Assembly: GCA_963995525.1 (NCBI GenBank)
Contig: CAXEFP010001004.1
Span: forward strand, 31,782 to 95,781
From: Escarpia spicata
Taxonomy: Eukaryota; Annelida; Polychaeta; Sabellida; Siboglinidae
DNA: 64,000 nt
Direction: 5' to 3'
Shown here: positions 9,054-22,595 of the stretch, piece by piece
How positions within the stretch are numbered: the stretch's first letter is position 1
Layout: each line of letters begins with the position of its first letter
Notes under the pieces: generated by a model
What the model saw: the letters and a program-made list of their open reading frames with translations, nothing else
What the model was told of the DNA's origin: nothing
Databases searched by the model: none
Made by a program: the position numbers and the translations under genes

Positions 9054-11006
9054 TGCGAATATCGGCATGCGGTTTGAAGCGTACGCTTCCTCTCGCCGGC
9101 GCGAACAAGACGCAGAAGACCGCGTCTCGATAGCTCGAACGGTCGTGATGCTGTAAGCAAACTACACATGGCGATCCCCCGTAGATTAACTCAATTTACT
9201 TAGTCGAATTTCAAGCATTTCTTACAAAATCTCTCATAGAATCGGTGTTATATACATCTCATACATGTATTTATATTATTTAGTGGCGAAACATGTTGCT
9301 TACTTAAAAATAAACATATGTTTGTGAAATTATACCATTTCTCCCACAAAGTCTATAGAGATCAGTATAAGGTCGACTACCTCTTAAATCGTTCACACAG
9401 TCAGCTTATTTCAAAAGTTAAAAACGTTCTAAGAAACGTTCTAATGCACTGTCATAATAAAGTAAGTATAATTGTTTGTACATTATGTATATCCTTCAGA
9501 ATGGCATAGGTTTTATTTTGTTCAGACAATTGTATCAAAAAATGAAAACCTAGGGTTAAGTCCAACTTGAAAGGGTGTTATCTACCGTGTAGTTTTCGTT
9601 GACTGACGGATACCTTTCCGCAAATTGTGCAGCATTTTGCAAAATTTCAGATACGGAGATACTGCGAATATCGGCATGCGGTTTGAAGCGTACGCTTCCT
9701 CTCGCCGGCGCTAACAAGACGCAGAAGACCGCGTCTCGATAGCTCGAAGGGTCGTGATGCTGTAAGCAAATCATCGAGGCCGATCCCCCGTAGACGAACT
9801 GACTTAACTCAGAAGAATTTCAAGCATTTCTTACAAAATCTCTCACGCAATCGGTTTCGCTGCGAATATCGGGATGCGGTTTGAAGAGTACGCTTCCTCT
9901 CGGCAGAGCGAACACGACGCTGAAGACCGCGTCTCGATAGCACGAACGGTCGTGATGCTGTAAGCAAATCATACATTCATGCGCTTCACTAATTAGACGA
10001 CGAGGCATTTGGCGACCTGTCGAGAGTCATAGTTACTCCCTGATTTTACCTGCAAATTACAGATTCGGAGATACCAAATCTCTCACGCAATCGGTTTCGC
10101 TGCGAATATCGGCATGCGGTTTGAAGAGTATGCTTCCTCTCGGCGGCGCGAACAAGACGCAGAAGACCGCGTCTCGATAGCACGAACGGTCGTGATTCTA
10201 TAGCAAAATTACGAATAAGCGCGGGTAAGCGGCGGGAGTAAATTTTGCAAAATTTCAGATTCGGAGATACTGCGAATATCGGCATGCGGTTTGAAGCGTA
10301 CGCTTCCTCTCGCCGGCGCGAACAAGACGCAGAAGACCGCGTCTCGATAGCTCGAAGGGTCGTGATGCTGTAAGCAAATCATCGAGGCCGATCCCCCGTA
10401 GACGAACTGACTTAACTCAGAAGAATTTCAAGCATTTCTTACAAAATCTCTCACGCAATCGGTTTCGCTGCGAATATCGGGATGCGGTTTGAAGAGTACG
10501 CTTCCTCTCGGCAGAGCGAACACGACGCTGAAGACCGCGTCTCGATAGCACGAACGGTCGTGATTCTATAGCAAAATTACGAATAAGCGCGGGTAAGCGG
10601 CGGGAGTAAATTTTGCAAAATTTCAGATTCGGAGATACTGCGAATATCGGCATGCGGTTTGAAGCGTACGCTTCCTCTCGCCGGCGCGAACAAGACGCAG
10701 AAGACCGCGTCTCGATAGCTCGAAGGGTCGTGATGCTGTAAGCAAATCATCGAGGCCGATCCCCCGTAGACGAACTGACTTAACTCGGAAGAATTTCAAG
10801 CATTTCTTACAAAATCTCTCACGCAATCGGTTTCGCTGCGAATATCGGGATGCGGTTTGAAGAGTACGCTTCCTCTCGGCAGAGCGAACACGACGCTGAA
10901 GACCGCGTCTCGATAGCACGAACGGTCGTGATTCTATAGCAAAATTACGAATAAGCGCGGGTAAGCGGCGGGAGTAAATTTTGCAAAATTTCAGATTCGG
11001 AGATAC
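9054..11006. repeat. HOR unit 5: S-L-A-B (1953 bp)
   Basis: Modules: S 9054-9662, L 9663-10270, A 10271-10638, B 10639-11006. T tag at 9712. Same type and tag as unit 2. Confidence 0.97.
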
Positions 11007-13567
11007 TGCGAATATCGGCATGCGGTTTGAAGCGTACGCTTCCTCTCGCCGGCGCGAACAAGACGCAGAAGACCGCGTCTCGATAGCTCGAACGGTCGTG
11101 ATGCTGTAAGCAAACTACACATGGCGATCCCCCGTAGATTAACTCAATTTACTTAGTCGAATTTCAAGCATTTCTTACAAAATCTCTCATAGAATCGGTG
11201 TTATATACATCTCATACATGTATTTATATTATTTAGTGGCGAAACATGTTGCTTACTTAAAAATAAACATATGTTTGTGAAATTATACCATTTCTCCCAC
11301 AAAGTCTATAGAGATCAGTATAAGGTCGACTACCTCTTAAATCGTTCACACAGTCAGCTTATTTCAAAAGTTAAAAACGTTCTAAGAAACGTTCTAATGC
11401 ACTGTCATAATAAAGTAAGTATAATTGTTTGTACATTATGTATATCCTTCAGAATGGCATAGGTTTTATTTTGTTCAGACAATTGTATCAAAAAATGAAA
11501 ACCTAGGGTTAAGTCCAACTTGAAAGGGTGTTATCTACCGTGTAGTTTTCGTTGACTGACGGATACCTTTCCGCAAATTGTGCAGCATTTTGCAAAATTT
11601 CAGATACGGAGATACTGCGAATATCGGCATGCGGTTTGAAGCGTACGCTTCCTCTCGCCGGCGCTAACAAGACGCAGAAGACCGCGTCTCGATAGCTCGA
11701 AGGGTCGTGATGCTGTAAGCAAATCATCGAGGCCGATCCCCCGTAGACGAACTGACTTAACTCAGAAGAATTTCAAGCATTTCTTACAAAATCTCTCACG
11801 CAATCGGTTTCGCTGCGAATATCGGGATGCGGTTTGAAGAGTACGCTTCCTCTCGGCAGAGCGAACACGACGCTGAAGACCGCGTCTCGATAGCACGAAC
11901 GGTCGTGATGCTGTAAGCAAATCATACATTCATGCGCTTCACTAATTAGACGACGAGGCATTTGGCGACCTGTCGAGAGTCATAGTTACTCCCTGATTTT
12001 ACCTGCAAATTACAGATTCGGAGATACCAAATCTCTCACGCAATCGGTTTCGCTGCGAATATCGGCATGCGGTTTGAAGAGTATGCTTCCTCTCGGCGGC
12101 GCGAACAAGACGCAGAAGACCGCGTCTCGATAGCACGAACGGTCGTGATTCTATAGCAAAATTACGAATAAGCGCGGGTAAGCGGCGGGAGTAAATTTTG
12201 CAAAATTTCAGATTCGGAGATACTGCGAATATCGGCATGCGGTTTGAAGCGTACGCTTCCTCTCGCCGGCGCGAACAAGACGCAGAAGACCGCGTCTCGA
12301 TAGCTCGAAGGGTCGTGATGCTGTAAGCAAATCATCGAGGCCGATCCCCCGTAGACGAACTGACTTAACTCAGAAGAATTTCAAGCATTTCTTACAAAAT
12401 CTCTCACGCAATCGGTTTCGCTGCGAATATCGGGATGCGGTTTGAAGAGTACGCTTCCTCTCGGCAGAGCGAACACGACGCTGAAGACCGCGTCTCGATA
12501 GCACGAACGGTCGTGATGCTGTAAGCAAATCATACATTCATGCGCTTCACTAATTAGACGACGAGGCATTTGGCGACCTGTCGAGAGTCATAGTTACTCC
12601 CTGATTTTACCTGCAAATTACAGATTCGGAGATACCAAATCTCTCACGCAATCGGTTTCGCTGCGAATATCGGCATGCGGTTTGAAGAGTATGCTTCCTC
12701 TCGGCGGCGCGAACAAGACGCAGAAGACCGCGTCTCGATAGCACGAACGGTCGTGATTCTATAGCAAAATTACGAATAAGCGCGGGTAAGCGGCGGGAGT
12801 AAATTTTGCAAAATTTCAGATTCGGAGATACTGCGAATATCGGCATGCGGTTTGAAGCGTACGCTTCCTCTCGCCGGCGCGAACAAGACGCAGAAGACCG
12901 CGTCTCGATAGCTCGAAGGGTCGTGATGCTGTAAGCAAATCATCGAGGCCGATCCCCCGTAGACGAACTGACTTAACTCAGAAGAATTTCAAGCATTTCT
13001 TACAAAATCTCTCACGCAATCGGTTTCGCTGCGAATATCGGGATGCGGTTTGAAGAGTACGCTTCCTCTCGGCAGAGCGAACACGACGCTGAAGACCGCG
13101 TCTCGATAGCACGAACGGTCGTGATTCTATAGCAAAATTACGAATAAGCGCGGGTAAGCGGCGGGAGTAAATTTTGCAAAATTTCAGATTCGGAGATACT
13201 GCGAATATCGGCATGCGGTTTGAAGCGTACGCTTCCTCTCGCCGGCGCGAACAAGACGCAGAAGACCGCGTCTCGATAGCTCGAAGGGTCGTGATGCTGT
13301 AAGCAAATCATCGAGGCCGATCCCCCGTAGACGAACTGACTTAACTCGGAAGAATTTCAAGCATTTCTTACAAAATCTCTCACGCAATCGGTTTCGCTGC
13401 GAATATCGGGATGCGGTTTGAAGAGTACGCTTCCTCTCGGCAGAGCGAACACGACGCTGAAGACCGCGTCTCGATAGCACGAACGGTCGTGATTCTATAG
13501 CAAAATTACGAATAAGCGCGGGTAAGCGGCGGGAGTAAATTTTGCAAAATTTCAGATTCGGAGATAC
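11007..13567. repeat. HOR unit 6: S-L-L-A-B (2561 bp)
   Basis: Modules: S 11007-11615, L 11616-12223, L 12224-12831, A 12832-13199, B 13200-13567. T tag at 11665. Same type and tag as unit 3. Confidence 0.97.
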
Positions 13568-16128
13568 TGCGAATATCGGCATGCGGTTTGAAGCGTACGC
13601 TTCCTCTCGCCGGCGCGAACAAGACGCAGAAGACCGCGTCTCGATAGCTCGAACGGTCGTGATGCTGTAAGCAAACTACACATGGCGATCCCCCGTAGAT
13701 TAACTCAATTTACTTAGTCGAATTTCAAGCATTTCTTACAAAATCTCTCATAGAATCGGTGTTATATACATCTCATACATGTATTTATATTATTTAGTGG
13801 CGAAACATGTTGCTTACTTAAAAATAAACATATGTTTGTGAAATTATACCATTTCTCCCACAAAGTCTATAGAGATCAGTATAAGGTCGACTACCTCTTA
13901 AATCGTTCACACAGTCAGCTTATTTCAAAAGTTAAAAACGTTCTAAGAAACGTTCTAATGCACTGTCATAATAAAGTAAGTATAATTGTTTGTACATTAT
14001 GTATATCCTTCAGAATGGCATAGGTTTTATTTTGTTCAGACAATTGTATCAAAAAATGAAAACCTAGGGTTAAGTCCAACTTGAAAGGGTGTTATCTACC
14101 GTGTAGTTTTCGTTGACTGACGGATACCTTTCCGCAAATTGTGCAGCATTTTGCAAAATTTCAGATACGGAGATACTGCGAATATCGGCATGCGGTTTGA
14201 AGCGTACGCTTCCTCTCGCCGGCGCGAACAAGACGCAGAAGACCGCGTCTCGATAGCTCGAAGGGTCGTGATGCTGTAAGCAAATCATCGAGGCCGATCC
14301 CCCGTAGACGAACTGACTTAACTCAGAAGAATTTCAAGCATTTCTTACAAAATCTCTCACGCAATCGGTTTCGCTGCGAATATCGGGATGCGGTTTGAAG
14401 AGTACGCTTCCTCTCGGCAGAGCGAACACGACGCTGAAGACCGCGTCTCGATAGCACGAACGGTCGTGATGCTGTAAGCAAATCATACATTCATGCGCTT
14501 CACTAATTAGACGACGAGGCATTTGGCGACCTGTCGAGAGTCATAGTTACTCCCTGATTTTACCTGCAAATTACAGATTCGGAGATACCAAATCTCTCAC
14601 GCAATCGGTTTCGCTGCGAATATCGGCATGCGGTTTGAAGAGTATGCTTCCTCTCGGCGGCGCGAACAAGACGCAGAAGACCGCGTCTCGATAGCACGAA
14701 CGGTCGTGATTCTATAGCAAAATTACGAATAAGCGCGGGTAAGCGGCGGGAGTAAATTTTGCAAAATTTCAGATTCGGAGATACTGCGAATATCGGCATG
14801 CGGTTTGAAGCGTACGCTTCCTCTCGCCGGCGCGAACAAGACGCAGAAGACCGCGTCTCGATAGCTCGAAGGGTCGTGATGCTGTAAGCAAATCATCGAG
14901 GCCGATCCCCCGTAGACGAACTGACTTAACTCAGAAGAATTTCAAGCATTTCTTACAAAATCTCTCACGCAATCGGTTTCGCTGCGAATATCGGGATGCG
15001 GTTTGAAGAGTACGCTTCCTCTCGGCAGAGCGAACACGACGCTGAAGACCGCGTCTCGATAGCACGAACGGTCGTGATGCTGTAAGCAAATCATACATTC
15101 ATGCGCTTCACTAATTAGACGACGAGGCATTTGGCGACCTGTCGAGAGTCATAGTTACTCCCTGATTTTACCTGCAAATTACAGATTCGGAGATACCAAA
15201 TCTCTCACGCAATCGGTTTCGCTGCGAATATCGGCATGCGGTTTGAAGAGTATGCTTCCTCTCGGCGGCGCGAACAAGACGCAGAAGACCGCGTCTCGAT
15301 AGCACGAACGGTCGTGATTCTATAGCAAAATTACGAATAAGCGCGGGTAAGCGGCGGGAGTAAATTTTGCAAAATTTCAGATTCGGAGATACTGCGAATA
15401 TCGGCATGCGGTTTGAAGCGTACGCTTCCTCTCGCCGGCGCGAACAAGACGCAGAAGACCGCGTCTCGATAGCTCGAAGGGTCGTGATGCTGTAAGCAAA
15501 TCATCGAGGCCGATCCCCCGTAGACGAACTGACTTAACTCAGAAGAATTTCAAGCATTTCTTACAAAATCTCTCACGCAATCGGTTTCGCTGCGAATATC
15601 GGGATGCGGTTTGAAGAGTACGCTTCCTCTCGGCAGAGCGAACACGACGCTGAAGACCGCGTCTCGATAGCACGAACGGTCGTGATTCTATAGCAAAATT
15701 ACGAATAAGCGCGGGTAAGCGGCGGGAGTAAATTTTGCAAAATTTCAGATTCGGAGATACTGCGAATATCGGCATGCGGTTTGAAGCGTACGCTTCCTCT
15801 CGCCGGCGCGAACAAGACGCAGAAGACCGCGTCTCGATAGCTCGAAGGGTCGTGATGCTGTAAGCAAATCATCGAGGCCGATCCCCCGTAGACGAACTGA
15901 CTTAACTCGGAAGAATTTCAAGCATTTCTTACAAAATCTCTCACGCAATCGGTTTCGCTGCGAATATCGGGATGCGGTTTGAAGAGTACGCTTCCTCTCG
16001 GCAGAGCGAACACGACGCTGAAGACCGCGTCTCGATAGCACGAACGGTCGTGATTCTATAGCAAAATTACGAATAAGCGCGGGTAAGCGGCGGGAGTAAA
16101 TTTTGCAAAATTTCAGATTCGGAGATAC
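13568..16128. repeat. HOR unit 7: S-L-L-A-B (2561 bp)
   Basis: Modules: S 13568-14176, L 14177-14784, L 14785-15392, A 15393-15760, B 15761-16128. No T tag. First of three consecutive SLLAB units that follow unit 6. Confidence 0.97.
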
Positions 16129-18689
16129 TGCGAATATCGGCATGCGGTTTGAAGCGTACGCTTCCTCTCGCCGGCGCGAACAAGACGCAGAAGACCGCGT
16201 CTCGATAGCTCGAACGGTCGTGATGCTGTAAGCAAACTACACATGGCGATCCCCCGTAGATTAACTCAATTTACTTAGTCGAATTTCAAGCATTTCTTAC
16301 AAAATCTCTCATAGAATCGGTGTTATATACATCTCATACATGTATTTATATTATTTAGTGGCGAAACATGTTGCTTACTTAAAAATAAACATATGTTTGT
16401 GAAATTATACCATTTCTCCCACAAAGTCTATAGAGATCAGTATAAGGTCGACTACCTCTTAAATCGTTCACACAGTCAGCTTATTTCAAAAGTTAAAAAC
16501 GTTCTAAGAAACGTTCTAATGCACTGTCATAATAAAGTAAGTATAATAGTTTGTACATTATGTATATCCTTCAGAATGGCATAGGTTTTATTTTGTTCAG
16601 ACAATTGTATCAAAAAATGAAAACCTAGGGTTAAGTCCAACTTGAAAGGGTGTTATCTACCGTGTAGTTTTCGTTGACTGACGGATACCTTTCCGCAAAT
16701 TGTGCAGCATTTTGCAAAATTTCAGATACGGAGATACTGCGAATATCGGCATGCGGTTTGAAGCGTACGCTTCCTCTCGCCGGCGCGAACAAGACGCAGA
16801 AGACCGCGTCTCGATAGCTCGAAGGGTCGTGATGCTGTAAGCAAATCATCGAGGCCGATCCCCCGTAGACGAACTGACTTAACTCAGAAGAATTTCAAGC
16901 ATTTCTTACAAAATCTCTCACGCAATCGGTTTCGCTGCGAATATCGGGATGCGGTTTGAAGAGTACGCTTCCTCTCGGCAGAGCGAACACGACGCTGAAG
17001 ACCGCGTCTCGATAGCACGAACGGTCGTGATGCTGTAAGCAAATCATACATTCATGCGCTTCACTAATTAGACGACGAGGCATTTGGCGACCTGTCGAGA
17101 GTCATAGTTACTCCCTGATTTTACCTGCAAATTACAGATTCGGAGATACCAAATCTCTCACGCAATCGGTTTCGCTGCGAATATCGGCATGCGGTTTGAA
17201 GAGTATGCTTCCTCTCGGCGGCGCGAACAAGACGCAGAAGACCGCGTCTCGATAGCACGAACGGTCGTGATTCTATAGCAAAATTACGAATAAGCGCGGG
17301 TAAGCGGCGGGAGTAAATTTTGCAAAATTTCAGATTCGGAGATACTGCGAATATCGGCATGCGGTTTGAAGCGTACGCTTCCTCTCGCCGGCGCGAACAA
17401 GACGCAGAAGACCGCGTCTCGATAGCTCGAAGGGTCGTGATGCTGTAAGCAAATCATCGAGGCCGATCCCCCGTAGACGAACTGACTTAACTCAGAAGAA
17501 TTTCAAGCATTTCTTACAAAATCTCTCACGCAATCGGTTTCGCTGCGAATATCGGGATGCGGTTTGAAGAGTACGCTTCCTCTCGGCAGAGCGAACACGA
17601 CGCTGAAGACCGCGTCTCGATAGCACGAACGGTCGTGATGCTGTAAGCAAATCATACATTCATGCGCTTCACTAATTAGACGACGAGGCATTTGGCGACC
17701 TGTCGAGAGTCATAGTTACTCCCTGATTTTACCTGCAAATTACAGATTCGGAGATACCAAATCTCTCACGCAATCGGTTTCGCTGCGAATATCGGCATGC
17801 GGTTTGAAGAGTATGCTTCCTCTCGGCGGCGCGAACAAGACGCAGAAGACCGCGTCTCGATAGCACGAACGGTCGTGATTCTATAGCAAAATTACGAATA
17901 AGCGCGGGTAAGCGGCGGGAGTAAATTTTGCAAAATTTCAGATTCGGAGATACTGCGAATATCGGCATGCGGTTTGAAGCGTACGCTTCCTCTCGCCGGC
18001 GCGAACAAGACGCAGAAGACCGCGTCTCGATAGCTCGAAGGGTCGTGATGCTGTAAGCAAATCATCGAGGCCGATCCCCCGTAGACGAACTGACTTAACT
18101 CAGAAGAATTTCAAGCATTTCTTACAAAATCTCTCACGCAATCGGTTTCGCTGCGAATATCGGGATGCGGTTTGAAGAGTACGCTTCCTCTCGGCAGAGC
18201 GAATACGACGCTGAAGACCGCGTCTCGATAGCACGAACGGTCGTGATTCTATAGCAAAATTACGAATAAGCGCGGGTAAGCGGCGGGAGTAAATTTTGCA
18301 AAATTTCAGATTCGGAGATACTGCGAATATCGGCATGCGGTTTGAAGCGTACGCTTCCTCTCGCCGGCGCGAACAAGACGCAGAAGACCGCGTCTCGATA
18401 GCTCGAAGGGTCGTGATGCTGTATGCAAATCATCGAGGCCGATCCCCCGTAGACGAACTGACTTAACTCGGAAGAATTTCAAGCATTTCTTACAAAATCT
18501 CTCACGCAATCGGTTTCGCTGCGAATATCGGGATGCGGTTTGAAGAGTACGCTTCCTCTCGGCAGAGCGAACACGACGCTGAAGACCGCGTCTCGATAGC
18601 ACGAACGGTCGTGATTCTATAGCAAAATTACGAATAAGCGCGGGTAAGCGGCGGGAGTAAATTTTGCAAAATTTCAGATTCGGAGATAC
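16129..18689. repeat. HOR unit 8: S-L-L-A-B (2561 bp), most substituted unit
   Basis: Modules: S 16129-16737, L 16738-17345, L 17346-17953, A 17954-18321, B 18322-18689. It has three substitutions not noticed elsewhere: T to A at 16548 in the AT-rich segment, C to T at 18204 in A (GCGAATACGACG), and A to T at 18424 in B (GCTGTATGC). Confidence 0.96.
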
Positions 18690-21250
18690 TGCGAATATCG
18701 GCATGCGGTTTGAAGCGTACGCTTCCTCTCGCCGGCGCGAACAAGACGCAGAAGACCGCGTCTCGATAGCTCGAACGGTCGTGATGCTGTAAGCAAACTA
18801 CACATGGCGATCCCCCGTAGATTAACTCAATTTACTTAGTCGAATTTCAAGCATTTCTTACAAAATCTCTCATAGAATCGGTGTTATATACATCTCATAC
18901 ATGTATTTATATTATTTAGTGGCGAAACATGTTGCTTACTTAAAAATAAACATATGTTTGTGAAATTATACCATTTCTCCCACAAAGTCTATAGAGATCA
19001 GTATAAGGTCGACTACCTCTTAAATCGTTCACACAGTCAGCTTATTTCAAAAGTTAAAAACGTTCTAAGAAACGTTCTAATGCACTGTCATAATAAAGTA
19101 AGTATAATTGTTTGTACATTATGTATATCCTTCAGAATGGCATAGGTTTTATTTTGTTCAGACAATTGTATCAAAAAATGAAAACCTAGGGTTAAGTCCA
19201 ACTTGAAAGGGTGTTATCTACCGTGTAGTTTTCGTTGACTGACGGATACCTTTCCGCAAATTGTGCAGCATTTTGCAAAATTTCAGATACGGAGATACTG
19301 CGAATATCGGCATGCGGTTTGAAGCGTACGCTTCCTCTCGCCGGCGCTAACAAGACGCAGAAGACCGCGTCTCGATAGCTCGAAGGGTCGTGATGCTGTA
19401 AGCAAATCATCGAGGCCGATCCCCCGTAGACGAACTGACTTAACTCAGAAGAATTTCAAGCATTTCTTACAAAATCTCTCACGCAATCGGTTTCGCTGCG
19501 AATATCGGGATGCGGTTTGAAGAGTACGCTTCCTCTCGGCAGAGCGAACACGACGCTGAAGACCGCGTCTCGATAGCACGAACGGTCGTGATGCTGTAAG
19601 CAAATCATACATTCATGCGCTTCACTAATTAGACGACGAGGCATTTGGCGACCTGTCGAGAGTCATAGTTACTCCCTGATTTTACCTGCAAATTACAGAT
19701 TCGGAGATACCAAATCTCTCACGCAATCGGTTTCGCTGCGAATATCGGCATGCGGTTTGAAGAGTATGCTTCCTCTCGGCGGCGCGAACAAGACGCAGAA
19801 GACCGCGTCTCGATAGCACGAACGGTCGTGATTCTATAGCAAAATTACGAATAAGCGCGGGTAAGCGGCGGGAGTAAATTTTGCAAAATTTCAGATTCGG
19901 AGATACTGCGAATATCGGCATGCGGTTTGAAGCGTACGCTTCCTCTCGCCGGCGCGAACAAGACGCAGAAGACCGCGTCTCGATAGCTCGAAGGGTCGTG
20001 ATGCTGTAAGCAAATCATCGAGGCCGATCCCCCGTAGACGAACTGACTTAACTCAGAAGAATTTCAAGCATTTCTTACAAAATCTCTCACGCAATCGGTT
20101 TCGCTGCGAATATCGGGATGCGGTTTGAAGAGTACGCTTCCTCTCGGCAGAGCGAACACGACGCTGAAGACCGCGTCTCGATAGCACGAACGGTCGTGAT
20201 GCTGTAAGCAAATCATACATTCATGCGCTTCACTAATTAGACGACGAGGCATTTGGCGACCTGTCGAGAGTCATAGTTACTCCCTGATTTTACCTGCAAA
20301 TTACAGATTCGGAGATACCAAATCTCTCACGCAATCGGTTTCGCTGCGAATATCGGCATGCGGTTTGAAGAGTATGCTTCCTCTCGGCGGCGCGAACAAG
20401 ACGCAGAAGACCGCGTCTCGATAGCACGAACGGTCGTGATTCTATAGCAAAATTACGAATAAGCGCGGGTAAGCGGCGGGAGTAAATTTTGCAAAATTTC
20501 AGATTCGGAGATACTGCGAATATCGGCATGCGGTTTGAAGCGTACGCTTCCTCTCGCCGGCGCGAACAAGACGCAGAAGACCGCGTCTCGATAGCTCGAA
20601 GGGTCGTGATGCTGTAAGCAAATCATCGAGGCCGATCCCCCGTAGACGAACTGACTTAACTCAGAAGAATTTCAAGCATTTCTTACAAAATCTCTCACGC
20701 AATCGGTTTCGCTGCGAATATCGGGATGCGGTTTGAAGAGTACGCTTCCTCTCGGCAGAGCGAACACGACGCTGAAGACCGCGTCTCGATAGCACGAACG
20801 GTCGTGATTCTATAGCAAAATTACGAATAAGCGCGGGTAAGCGGCGGGAGTAAATTTTGCAAAATTTCAGATTCGGAGATACTGCGAATATCGGCATGCG
20901 GTTTGAAGCGTACGCTTCCTCTCGCCGGCGCGAACAAGACGCAGAAGACCGCGTCTCGATAGCTCGAAGGGTCGTGATGCTGTAAGCAAATCATCGAGGC
21001 CGATCCCCCGTAGACGAACTGACTTAACTCGGAAGAATTTCAAGCATTTCTTACAAAATCTCTCACGCAATCGGTTTCGCTGCGAATATCGGGATGCGGT
21101 TTGAAGAGTACGCTTCCTCTCGGCAGAGCGAACACGACGCTGAAGACCGCGTCTCGATAGCACGAACGGTCGTGATTCTATAGCAAAATTACGAATAAGC
21201 GCGGGTAAGCGGCGGGAGTAAATTTTGCAAAATTTCAGATTCGGAGATAC
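18690..21250. repeat. HOR unit 9: S-L-L-A-B (2561 bp)
   Basis: Modules: S 18690-19298, L 19299-19906, L 19907-20514, A 20515-20882, B 20883-21250. T tag at 19348, the last occurrence of that tag in the window. Confidence 0.97.
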
Positions 21251-22595
21251 TGCGAATATCGGCATGCGGTTTGAAGCGTACGCTTCCTCTCGCCGGCGCG
21301 AACAAGACGCAGAAGACCGCGTCTCGATAGCTCGAACGGTCGTGATGCTGTAAGCAAACTACACATGGCGATCCCCCGTAGATTAACTCAATTTACTTAG
21401 TCGAATTTCAAGCATTTCTTACAAAATCTCTCATAGAATCGGTGTTATATACATCTCATACATGTATTTATATTATTTAGTGGCGAAACATGTTGCTTAC
21501 TTAAAAATAAACATATGTTTGTGAAATTATACCATTTCTCCCACAAAGTCTATAGAGATCAGTATAAGGTCGACTACCTCTTAAATCGTTCACACAGTCA
21601 GCTTATTTCAAAAGTTAAAAACGTTCTAAGAAACGTTCTAATGCACTGTCATAATAAAGTAAGTATAATTGTTTGTACATTATGTATATCCTTCAGAATG
21701 GCATAGGTTTTATTTTGTTCAGACAATTGTATCAAAAAATGAAAACCTAGGGTTAAGTCCAACTTGAAAGGGTGTTATCTACCGTGTAGTTTTCGTTGAC
21801 TGACGGATACCTTTCCGCAAATTGTGCAGCATTTTGCAAAATTTCAGATACGGAGATACTGCGAATATCGGCATGCGGTTTGAAGCGTACGCTTCCTCTC
21901 GCCGGCGCGAACAAGACGCAGAAGACCGCGTCTCGATAGCTCGAAGGGTCGTGATGCTGTAAGCAAATCATCGAGGCCGATCCCCCGTAGACGAACTGAC
22001 TTAACTCAGAAGAATTTCAAGCATTTCTTACAAAATCTCTCACGCAATCGGTTTCGCTGCGAATATCGGGATGCGGTTTGAAGAGTACGCTTCCTCTCGG
22101 CAGAGCGAACACGACGCTGAAGACCGCGTCTCGATAGCACGAACGGTCGTGATTCTATAGCAAAATTACGAATAAGCGCGGGTAAGCGGCGGGAGTAAAT
22201 TTTGCAAAATTTCAGATTCGGAGATACTGCGAATATCGGCATGCGGTTTGAAGCGTACGCTTCCTCTCGCCGGCGCGAACAAGACGCAGAAGACCGCGTC
22301 TCGATAGCTCGAAGGGTCGTGATGCTGTAAGCAAATCATCGAGGCCGATCCCCCGTAGACGAACTGACTTAACTCGGAAGAATTTCAAGCATTTCTTACA
22401 AAATCTCTCACGCAATCGGTTTCGCTGCGAATATCGGGATGCGGTTTGAAGAGTACGCTTCCTCTCGGCAGAGCGAACACGACGCTGAAGACCGCGTCTC
22501 GATAGCACGAACGGTCGTGATTCTATAGGAAAATTACGAATAAGCGCGGGTAAGCGGCGGGAGTAAATTTTGCAAAATTTCAGATTCGGAGATAC
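21251..22595. repeat. HOR unit 10: S-A-B (1345 bp)
   Basis: Modules: S 21251-21859, A 21860-22227, B 22228-22595. First short unit in the window. B carries C to G at 22529 (CTATAGGAAAATTACG), shared only with unit 26. Confidence 0.97.
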
